From contig NW_019775180.1 in NCBI RefSeq assembly GCF_001039355.2, positions 662,072-726,071 on the forward strand: DNA of 64,000 nucleotides, read 5' to 3'. Below, piece by piece: positions 37,801-49,800 of this stretch. Each line of letters opens with the position of its first letter. Position 1 is the first letter of the stretch. This stretch comes from Lingula anatina. Its lineage: Eukaryota > Brachiopoda > Lingulata > Lingulida > Lingulidae. The translations under genes and the position numbers were made by a program. The notes beneath the pieces are model-generated. The model ran no database searches. It was given only the letters and a program-made list of their open reading frames with translations, and was not told the DNA's origin.

Positions 37801-40800
37801 TTAGACTGCCCAGATATGTGAAGTCGTCGACAGACTCAAGTGGTTTCCCACTGACGGTGATAGGTGCTGTCGTACTGTTGTTAATGCACATGACCTGGGT
37901 TTTGGTGGTGCTGATGGCAAGTCCCNNNNNNNNNNNNNNNNNNNNNNNNNNNNNNNNNNNNNNNNNNNNNNNNNNNNNNNNNNNNNNNNNNNNNNNNNNN
38001 NNNNNNNNNNNNNNNNNNNNNNNNNNNNNNNNNNNNNNNNNNNNNNNNNNNNNNNNNNNNNNNNNNNNNNNNNNNNNNNNNNNNNNNNNNNNNNNNNNNN
38101 NNNNNNNNNNNNNNNNNNNNNNNNNNNNNNNNNNNNNNNNNNNNNNNNNNNNNNNNNNNNNNNNNNNNNNNNNNNNNNNNNNNNNNNNNNNNNNNNNNNN
38201 NNNNNNNNNNNNNNNNNNNNNNNNNNNNNNNNNNNNNNNNNNNNNNNNNNNNNNNNNNNNNNNNNNNNNNNNNNNNNNNNNNNNNNNNNNNNNNNNNNNN
38301 NNNNNNNNNNNNNNNNNNNNNNNNNNNNNNNNNNNNNNNNNNNNNNNNNNNNNNNNNNNNNNNNNNNNNNNNNNNNNNNNNNNNNNNNNNNNNNNNNNNN
38401 NNNNNNNNNNNNNNNNNNNNNNNNNNNNNNNNNNNNNNNNNNNNNNNNNNNNNNNNNNNNNNNNNNNNNNNNNNNNNNNNNNNNNNNNNNNNNNNNNNNN
38501 NNNNNNNNNNNNNNNNNNNNNNNNNNNNNNNNNNNNNNNNNNNNNNNNNNNNNNNNNNNNNNNNNNNNNNNNNNNNNNNNNNNNNNNNNNNNNNNNNNNN
38601 NNNNNNNNNNNNNNNNNNNNNNNNNNNNNNNNNNNNNNNNNNNNNNNNNNNNNNNNNNNNNNNNNNNNNNNNNNNNNNNNNNNNNNNNNNNNNNNNNNNN
38701 NNNNNNNNNNNNNNNNNNNNNNNNNNNNNNNNNNNNNNNNNNNNNNNNNNNNNNNNNNNNNNNNNNNNNNNNNNNNNNNNNNNNNNNNNNNNNNNNNNNN
38801 NNNNNNNNNNNNNNNNNNNNNNNNNNNNNNNNNNNNNNNNNNNNNNNNNNNNNNNNNNNNNNNNNNNNNNNNNNNNNNNNNNNNNNNNNNNNNNNNNNNN
38901 NNNNNNNNNNNNNNNNATATCTGCCTAAAATATTCATGCAGTTTTATAGCTGTAAACCCTGTGAAGATGGAGATATATGCAATTAAAGATGGTAGTATCA
39001 AAATTGGACTTTGGGGGGAGGGGTGTTATAAATGGGTGTGGCTCGCCCAAGCAGGGTCTTATCTGAATTCTACATATATCTGTGGCAAGCCAAATGATTG
39101 TTTTCAATGTTTGTAAGGTCTAATATTTTTTAGTTTTCTCCATTTTTGTTTAATTTACACAAAATATATCATTATTTTTCCAAGGTAAAAATGGAGTCTC
39201 AAAGAGGCTACATAAGCCATGACTTATAATAGGCTATAATTCTCTGAAGAAAGGATATTTTTGGGATTCCTTCCTCACTCATGAATAACTTCCTAATATG
39301 CCTCCATACAACAAATTTGGTTGAAATCCGCTGACCCCCACCTTGCCACCCTGGGCTGGTTCTCTCGTGGACAAGCTCTTAAGGCACCTTTTACTTTCAT
39401 AAAAAGATAATAAAACCATCCAAAGCACTAATTTAGGAAGCCGATAGATACACCTAATGCTACATTTTAATTGCCAACTGACTACTGGTATATCTGTTAC
39501 ATGTACATTGTATTATTTTGTCTATTCAAATATTTATCCCTGTTTTGTTTCTTCTAACAGGTTTGTCATTTATGTAAATGGCCAAGACATTGTAACAGAT
39601 GTAACAGCAAATGACGACCAATGGCATCACATATGTGTCACATGGTCCAGTGCCAATGGGGAATGGCAGATCTTTAGAGATGGAAGAAGTCTTGACCAGG
39701 GTCAGGGACTTGCACCTGGAACAGTTATAAAAGGTTAAAGGCTTATATTTAATATATATATTTATATATAATTTATATATAAATTTTATAAGTATGAATT
39801 TTGTAAAGGAGAGCATTTAACACATATGATTTTTCTTTTAGATCTTGCATTAAACCTATTCACAACTCAACAGAATGTTGTACATTACCATACCTTGTAC
39901 TTGTCTGAAGTAAGTGAGAAAAAAATATTTTTGATATAGGAGGGGGCAAGCTTGTCCTCGGGCAGGAACAAGATGCATTTGGTGGAGGGTTTAGTGCTCT
40001 TGAATCATTTGTTGGAAGCATGACCCAGCTACACATATGGGACAAGGTGTTTACTGATTCTGAAATCCAAGGATTAATTCTGACCTGTGAGCCATATATA
40101 GGAAATGTCAAGAGTTGGCCAGACTTCCTCTCTGGTCTCAGGGGGAAAGTACAAAAAACAAATTCTTCATTCTGCAAAGGTAAGAAGCTCTTGTAGGTAT
40201 AACCTTTTTTTTTTCAAATTTATTCTTGCATGGGTCTAGATTTTAGGTGATACATGTACATGTTTATATGTGGATAATAATATGTTCTTTTTTACAAAAA
40301 AGACATGTTAAAAATATTTAAATGTTAGATAAAATAATAGGCATATAGTTAAGGGAATATTTTATTTCATTTTTGTGATGTAAAGCTCTACATCTAACCA
40401 ACATTGTCAACACATCACTTCTTACACAGACTGTGAAATCCCACCCTTCATACCAAATGGCAGTGTAGAGTGGACAGGTACTGCTACATTCTCTAGCGCC
40501 ACCTACAGTTGTGATGTTGGGTATGAGCTGAAAGGGACAGGGACCAGGAGGTGCCAGGTGTACTCAGAGTGGGATGGTGAAGCTCCCAGGTGTGAAAGTA
40601 GGTCTCCAGAATAAGTGGATAAAATATGTCACATCTGATTTTAAAAAGCAAAGGCATACATTATACCAGTAATTCCTTATTGACATAAAAAGCTTAATTT
40701 AAATTTAACAGGCTCTAAAATATATGCCCAAAATGACTAAAAATGTAATGTCACATGTAAAATTTTGTTCAGTCTCCATAATTCAGTTTGATTGGGACAT

Positions 40801-43800
40801 GGCTATTTTCACGTGTGATATATTTTTCAGAATGGAGTCAGTTTTCTATAAATCTTTTGAGTTTGGTTTGCAACAGAATATTTTAAAATGAATTTAAGCT
40901 ATTCAAAGATTTGGCTTTTATAGGAGTTTATAGAAACCTGTAGAAAATTTTTTAATCTTTGACATTTTCATGTTTATTTTAATACGACATACAAGTTAAA
41001 GTATAAATGGTAAAATAACACTGTATCTGGTAAACATTTCAGAAGTGAGCTGTGGTTTCCCTGGTATGATACCAAATGGTTATATAGCAGGTAGTTGGTA
41101 CACCTATGGCAACTTTGCCCAGTACGTATGTGTACATCGTTACAAGTTGGTAGGAAATGCAACCATCTACTGCAATGAACATGGTGTTTGGGAAGGAAAT
41201 CAGCCCATATGTGAATGTAAGGAACACTGCTTATGCACTTACATCTCTGCTTTATATTTAGTTTTCTGCCTTAATTTACCTTTGCTGTGTGGCATCATGA
41301 AGATTTTAAATTTTAAGGGCACTCATCCACATTTATGCTTATGATTTGTTATTCAGATCACAGAATTAAAATCTTTATGGCAATCTTTATAGTACAACCA
41401 ATTTTATCTCATTATAAGTATTCATTCATAATAGTAATAAAAGTCATAAATATTTTCTTTTTTTACAGTGGTTTTATGTAAACTTCCAAAAATACCAGAC
41501 ATGGTGGAGGCACTAGAGAGAAAAGAAGAGTACAGGCCAGGAGATGTTGCCAGGTTCTATTGCAATCCAGGGTATATGTTAAAGGGCCCAACCTCAGTCC
41601 ACTGTGATGATGATGGATCTTGGGATGTAGAACTGCCATCATGTGTCAGTGTGAAATGTGACCTGCCTCCGCGTTTGGACAATGGGATAATCTTCAATGT
41701 TTCAAGTCAAGATTTTTCCATGGGCACCATTGTGACTTATAGATGTGAGGTTGGCTACAGTCTCATTGGGAAAAGTAAAATCAAGTGTAATTTCAAGGGG
41801 AAGTGGGACAAAGATCCCCCATCTTGTACTATTGTGAAATGTAGGAAGCCACCAAGTCTACAATTTGGGAGAGTGGAGGGGAAGTCCTTTGTATTTGGTT
41901 CCAAAGTCACGTATCATTGTGACACTGGTTACAAGCTCATTGGCCGCCAGACTCTCAAGTGCAATGCAGATGGTCAGTGGGGTGGCTCATCCCCTATATG
42001 TGATCCAGTATACTGTGATGTTCCACAACAAATACAAAATGGCTTTGTGCATGCCACAAGTTATGCATATAATGCAACTGTGCATTATACTTGCAGGACA
42101 GGACATATGTTGTTTGGTAATAAAATGCAAGTGTGTCTCAGAAATGGCTCTTGGTCAGGTTCAATACCAGTTTGTGAGCCCATACCATGTTTGCCACCTA
42201 GTCCAGTTGCCAACGCAAAGATAATAGGGGAGGACTTTACATTTGGAAGCACAGTTACCTATGAATGCCAAGAGGGTTACATATTGGAGGGAATTCCAGA
42301 ACGTGTCTGCAGAGAGGATGCAACATGGCATAATCCTCAGCCATCTTGCAAGAGGGTGCAATGCAAAGTTCCAGACATAGCTCATGGAATTCTAAGCAAA
42401 AGTGTGCTCTACTATCAAGATGAGTTACTTCTCAACTGTAAATTAGGCTTTGAATTGTCACATAATGAAACAGTCACCTGTCTTGCTAATGGCACATGGA
42501 GTTCTTTGACACCCACTTGTGAGCCAATTACATGTCACAGGCCACACAGTATCCTCTATGGCATTGTATTTGTGTCCAGTACCTCTTATGGTGCTGTGGC
42601 AAATTATACTTGCAATCCAGGATTTGAGCTCCACGGAGACTCAACTCGTCTTTGCTTGACCAACAGGAAATGGAGTGGCACAGAACCTGCTTGCACAATT
42701 ATTAAATGCCCTCACCCAGAGGATATTGATTATGGAGAAGTAAAATATGCCAACTTGTCATTTGGATTGAAAGCTCATTACTCTTGCAGTGCAGGATACG
42801 AATTGGTTGGTAAATCATCAAGGACATGCCAGGCTAACAAGACTTGGAGTGGCAAAGCTCCAAATTGTGTTCAGGTGTACTGTCCAAGACCACCAAGCAT
42901 CCAATATGGAAATTATAAATTGGATGATACTGTGTATGGGTCCATAGCTCAATATGAATGTTTTTATGGATTTGTTCTTAAGGGTGACGTAAATAGAACT
43001 TGTGAGCAGGACAAAACTTGGTCTGGCTCTGAGCCAATATGTTTTCCTAAACAATGTAAGAGTCTTCCATCAGCTATCCTTAATGGAAAAGTTATAGGAA
43101 CTAACTATACATTCAATGCAACTGTCACTTTTGAATGTGACACTGGATATATGCTCATTGGTTCAAAATTTCTAGCATGTTTAGGAGATGGCACGTGGGA
43201 TTTTGCTGTGCCAGTCTGCATTCCAATATTCTGTCCAGACCTGCCATCTTTTGCCAATGGTAAAGTTGATGGAAAAGACACCATAGTGTTTAGTTCTGTG
43301 TCCTATACTTGTGATAAAGGTTACAAATTGATGGGTCCATCTCAGCGGAATTGTTTGGAAAATGGCACATGGAGTAAAGTTGACCCAATTTGTGAGCCTG
43401 TAGATTGTGGACATCCAGAAAATATACTCAATGGCAGAGTGATTGTCAGTGGTACAAAATTCCACGATTTTATAGAATATGAATGCAACATTGGTTACAC
43501 TCTTGTTGGTGTTCGCTCCAGACTTTGCTCTGCTAGTGGAGTTTGGGAGAATGTGCCTCCAGCATGTAATATCATCAGCTGCGGACAGCCAACTCAAATT
43601 CAGAATGGAAAGTTGCATTACAACCATACAACATATGGCTCATTTTTAACTTATACATGCACCAAAGGTTATCAGCTTGTTGGGCATAAAACAAGAATTT
43701 GCAATGAACATGGAAGATGGTCAAGTGAAGAACCAGTTTGTAAAATTACAACTTGCAAGGAGCCTGAATATGTAAGAAATTCAGATTACGTAGTCACTGG

Positions 43801-46800
43801 AACTACTTTTGGTGCTACAGTGACATATTCCTGCATGGAAGGCTATGTGCTAGTCGGAAATAAACACCGTACATGTAGTTTCAATGGAAAATGGGTCCCA
43901 AATGCTCCAGAGTGTGAAATTATCTCATGTCCTGAATTAAGCCCCATTGAAAATGGATACGCAGAAGGTGCACAATACACATTTAGTAGCAGGGTTGCTT
44001 ATCATTGTCATCCTGGTTATGAATTAATTGGAAGTCGCAGCATTATTTGTTTGTCTAATGCAACATGGTCTGCCCCATCACCAATGTGCCAACGGATAAT
44101 GTGCTCATATCCACCAGAGCTAAAACATGGAGAAATGACAGGGGATCATGGGTATGGTGGTCATATGCTCTATAAATGTAACTCTGGCTACAGGCTTGTT
44201 GGTGATTACAGACGGGAATGTTTAGCAGATGGCACATGGAGTGTAACGGCACCTATATGTGAACCTCTAAAGTGCTCAAAACCAACCATTCCAGATGGAT
44301 ATGTAAATGGACAAAACTTTATCTTAGGATCCATAATTCAGTATGGTTGTAATACTAACTTTGAATTGATTGGAAATGATACCAGAGAATGCTTAGAAAA
44401 TCAAACCTGGAGTGGAGTTGCGCCATTCTGTGAAGTGATCAGATGCAGTGTGCCTAAGGCTGTGGCAAATGGAATGATAATGTTGAATGGATACAAAGTG
44501 GGAGAAGTTGCTGAATATAAATGTAACAATGGATATGAAATAATTGGCAGCGCTAAAAGGACCTGTCAAAATGATAAAACCTGGAGTGGTTCTGATCCAT
44601 CTTGTGGCAAAATATTTTGTCCTCATCCAGAGCAAATAGAAAATGGCATTTTTAGTACTCAAAGCACTGCAAAGGACTTCCCCTATGATATTTTGATAGA
44701 ATATTCATGTCTCAGAGGATACTACATTATTGGTGTATCACAACATCGTTGCCTTGCTAATAAAACATGGAGTGGAGACTTACCTTACTGTCAGCCTATT
44801 GACTGTGAGCAACCTCCCATTGATAGTCACTTGCAAGTATCTGTGGAGAGTACCACTTACAAAAGTACAGCAAATTACTCTTGTGATGATGGATATATTT
44901 TAATTGGAAATGCGACACAAACCTGTATGGATAACAAAACATGGAGTGGTGACATCCCTAGATGTGATATTGTAACTTGCCCAACACCCAGCCACATAAC
45001 CAATGGAAAGGTCTCTGGCAACTTATTTTTATATGGAGAACAGCTACAGTATGAATGTGACATTGGATATGAACTGTTTGGCTCATCGTCACTAACTTGC
45101 TTGAGCAATGGACAGTGGAGTGACCAGTACCCCACATGTTTAAAGGTCTCTTGTACGGTCCCTGTTGCTTCAAAAAGAAGTGTATTGTTGGCAAATACCT
45201 CTACGCTGTTTTATGGTGATTCCATTACCTATTCATGTGTAGAGGGATTCAGTATTCATGGTGATAGCACAAGGAAATGCAAAGAAAATGGGCAATGGAG
45301 TGGAACTGAACCAAAATGTGAAATTGTTAAATGTGGAAAACCACTTCATGTGTCACATGGAGGACATAATGGAAGCCATTTCAGCTACAGTGAGATAATT
45401 GAGTTTTACTGTGATAAGGGTTATGAGATGGTTGGTTCACCAATTGCCCACTGTCTGTCCAATGGGAAGTGGAGCAGTATGTCACCCGTGTGTGTAATGG
45501 TGACATGCCCAATGCCAAATGAAATTGAAAATGGTGAATTATTGTTCAGTTCCAACATGTATGGTGGAACAGTTGAATACATGTGCCATGAAGGTTTTGA
45601 GTTGATTGGAAACAAAAGTCATGCGTGCCAGGCTGATAAAACATGGAGTGGCAACATCCCGTATTGTGAACAAATTATGTGCCCACACCCAGAGGACCCG
45701 CCTAATGGGCATGTTATTACAAGTGATCTTTCATATGGTCAAGTAGTTGGATATGCTTGCAATCCTGGATTTGAGTTGAATGGTGTAAGAATGAGACAGT
45801 GTGTTGGTAATGGTATTTGGAGTGAAGAAGCTCCTAACTGTACCATCATTTCCTGCCCACCTCTAACAAAAATTAGTCACGGAACAATTCAAGGAAATAA
45901 AACACATTTTGGGTCCAGTGTCTCATATAGCTGTGAAATGGGATTTGAAATTTCAGGGCCTTCTGTAAGGTCATGCACAGAGCATGGAACATGGAGTGAT
46001 AAAACACCAAAATGCATTCCGATAAAGTGCCAAGAGCCTGGTCTGTTAGCTAATGGCAAAATCTATGGTAACAATTTTACATATGGTGAAGTTATCAAGT
46101 TCAGATGCCAAACAGGATATACTTTAAAGGGACCAAGCAGCAGTCAGTGCAAGGTAAATAAGCAATGGAGTGGGAAAACACCTATATGTACAGTAGATGT
46201 CTGTGAGACACCGACTAAAATTCCTCATGGAAAAATTATTGGGGACAATTTCACATTTAGTGCTACCATTGCCTTTATTTGTGATCCCGGATACAGATTG
46301 GAAGGATCATCTGTTAGGCAATGCATAGCAAAAGGAAAATGGAGTGGAAAGACACCATCCTGTAGGCCCATTGCTTGCATCCCACCACCAAGCTTAGACA
46401 ATGGATATATTATTGGAGAGAACTTCACATATGGCCAAGTTGTGCAGTATGTCTGTAATTCAGGATATAACCTGCATGGCCCCTCAGAGAAACAATGCCA
46501 AGAGGATAGAACATGGACTGGAGGAACACCTTCATGTTCTCTTGTAACCTGCAGTGTGCCTTTGCCAATACCACATGGTAATATACTTGGAGAAAAGTAT
46601 TATTTTAATGAAACCATTGAATATAGATGTGCTAAAGGATATGAACTGAAAGGATCACCTTTCAGAAGGTGTCTTACTGATGGTAACTGGTCTGGAAATG
46701 AACCAAAATGTTCTCCAGTTTCCTGTGGAATACCAGATCCTGTGCCAAATGGATATTTCAATGGTACAGAATACACCTTTCATAAAGTTGTACATTACAG

Positions 46801-49800
46801 TTGTTTAACTGGGTATAAACTTGCTGGTGTACCTGAAAGGACCTGTCTGCCAAACAAACAGTGGTCTGGTGAAAACCCAACTTGTACAATTGTCTCCTGT
46901 CCAAAGCCAGCAGACCTCCAGAATGGGGTATTGTTTGGAGAGGAATATGTGTTTGGAAGTGCTATTAGTTATATGTGTGAAAAGGGTTACAAACTTGAAG
47001 GTTCTCATATAATGTACTGTCAACAGGATGGCACATGGACTGGAAGTAGTCCTGTTTGTACTTTAGTAACTTGCCCTGTCCCAGAAGCCCTGAACAATGG
47101 CTTGGTGTTCACAAAAAACTACTCATATAAAAGCATTTTGATGTACAAATGCAACCAAGGTTTCGAATTAATAGGCTCTAAACAAAGACATTGTTTAGAA
47201 AATGGAACCTGGAGTTTTGAAAAGCCTTATTGTAAGAAAGTGACTTGCAATCACCCTTCAGAATTAGCTCACGGTAATGTTTTCGTCTATGATTACAGTT
47301 ATGAATCTGTAATTGAATACAGATGTGATTATGGATATGAAATAAAAGGAAACATACTTCGCACATGTCAGGCTGATAAAACTTGGAGTGGAAATACTCC
47401 AAAATGTGAACTACTTGTTTGTCCCACACCTCCTGTCATAGCAAATGCAATTGTTGTTGGAGAAAATTTTAGCTTTGCTGAGTCTATCACTTACGTATGC
47501 AATAAAGGATTTGAGCTGCGTGGACATGCAATTAGAACCTGTCAAGCTGACAAAACTTGGTCTCGTGGAGTCACACAATGCATACCTTTGACATGTCCCC
47601 AACCTCCACCATTTCGAAACGGATGGTGGGTTGCAACAGACAACAACACTGTACATTCTGTGATAAGGTTCCAGTGTAATGTTGGATACAGCCTTTCAGG
47701 TCCACATGCCATTCATTGCCTAACAAGTAAACAGTGGAGTGGAGAATTCCCAACATGTAACAAAATCACATGTGGTCCACCTGACAAAATAAAAAATGGT
47801 CTTGTAGTAGGAGCATCCTATGAATATGATGAAGTTGTGGAATACCGCTGCTTATCTGGACATTTTTTATCTGGACCTCATAAAAAGCAGTGCCAAGCTG
47901 ATGGAACATGGGAGCCAAGTGGAATTCCAAAATGTGATTATATATCATGTGGTAGGCCAAGAAATGTTCAAAATGCAAAAGTGATTGGCACCTCTTATGC
48001 TTATGATGATTATGTTTTTTATCTCTGTACTGAAGGATTTGAACTTATGGGAAACAATGTATTAGAATGTGGCAGAGATGGACGTTGGAGAGGTAGACTT
48101 CCAGTTTGCAAGATGATATCCTGTGGACCTCCCCCTGTTATTGCTAATGCTTCAACCTATGTTACTCACTACACATATGGCAGTAGGGTAAGTTACTCTT
48201 GTAATAAAGGATTTCTCCTCCAAGGGGAATCGATGGCAGAATGCATGGCTAATGGAACATGGATGTTCCGCCATTCCCCAAGCTGTGTGCCTGTTAGTTG
48301 TGGGCAGCCAGACCCTCTTTATAATGGACGTGTTCATCTCACTGATACCACCTATGGCAGCATAGCAAGTTACACATGTAAAAAAGGCCATGTTTTAGTT
48401 GGATCTCAAAGAGTTACTTGTAAAGATAATGGTTTTTGGAGTCATGGGGTACCTACCTGTAAAAGAGTGGTGTGTAGACCTCCCCCTAGAGTTCTCAATG
48501 CTGATGCTGAGGGTCATGACTTTACATTTGGTGGAACTTTAAGGTATAGCTGCATACCTGGATATGAAATGGTTGGACAAAATCTTCGTATGTGCCAAGA
48601 GGATGGTTCCTGGGAAGGCGAACAACCATACTGTAAAAGTGAGGTTCATTTAATAAAATTTATATCAACATTTTAATAAGTACATTGATAGAAATTGATT
48701 TTTTTGGCAAAATAATTGTACTTCTCATGAAATCAGGATTTTAAAATGAATAAATTGTATTTTTTACCACAATTGTAACAGATCTAACTTATCTCCATTT
48801 GCAGTTTAATCTGTACCTGTCATTGATAAACTGAAATTCAAACCTTAGAGCCCTGATGTTTCTTGACAGATTTGTCATTTTATAATTATCATATCAGATT
48901 CTTTACATTTACCTCTTTAGAAAAATCTTGTGGAGGACTTTCTCCACTTAAGAATGGCCGTGTGGTGGGAAGAGGCTCTCTTTATCTTGATAGAGTTAGA
49001 TTTTTCTGTGATTCTGGTCATATTTTGGTCGGCAATGAAAGTGCAATTTGCCTGGAAACAGGACAATGGAGTAGTAAAGTACCAGTTTGTTCTGGTAAGT
49101 TTTGTGTTGTACTTTAATAGTACCTTTTAAAAATGTTTGAAACATTTCAAACAGAACATGAATGTTGTAGATGCAGGGAAATAATTGAAAGTGTGTTGTA
49201 ACAACAAATATCAGGTCTTAATGCATTCAACACTTTTCAAAACAAATTTTGTAGTCAAAGGATGTTCCTCTGCAGCTTTCTTAAAAATTGCTCTTTTTTA
49301 TAATTTCTATACAGCTTATATTCATTTTTTGTCTTCACAATTTCAGCTGACATGTGCCCTCCACCTAGGGTTTCCCGGCAATTCCGTCCTGTCAGTGGCA
49401 CCTTTGCTATTGGATCTACCGTTGGTTTGGCATGCATTTCTGGTTATGTGGCCAAAGGAGACATCACCATAACCTGTCAGAAAAATAAGCGCTGGAGCTC
49501 TCCATCAGGAACCTGTGAAAGTAAGAATTACACAGGAAGTTTTAAGATGTGGAGGGTGTTTATTTGGATCTACTGGTGTAGTCCTTTATATCTCAGGCTG
49601 AATAGGACATATTTGGGGTGAACCAAAGAAAATGGCAACAGACTTTATTATTATTTCACTGTGCATTTCTGTGAAGTCTCCAAAACATCATAGCAACAAG
49701 TCCCAAAGAATAAGGGCATGCCAAATGTAGCTAATTGGCATTAATTAATTATGGAAGTCAATTTCCATGCAGATTAATATGCACCCCCTACATGTAAGAC

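Noticed and set aside
37788-39116. Long ORFs spanning the N gap
   Set aside because: Most of the apparent length is ambiguous bases. Only the minus-strand LINE reading outside the gap has real homology.
41865-48391. Numerous ORFs in other frames within the giant SVEP1 exon
   Set aside because: Shadows of the repetitive CCP coding sequence.
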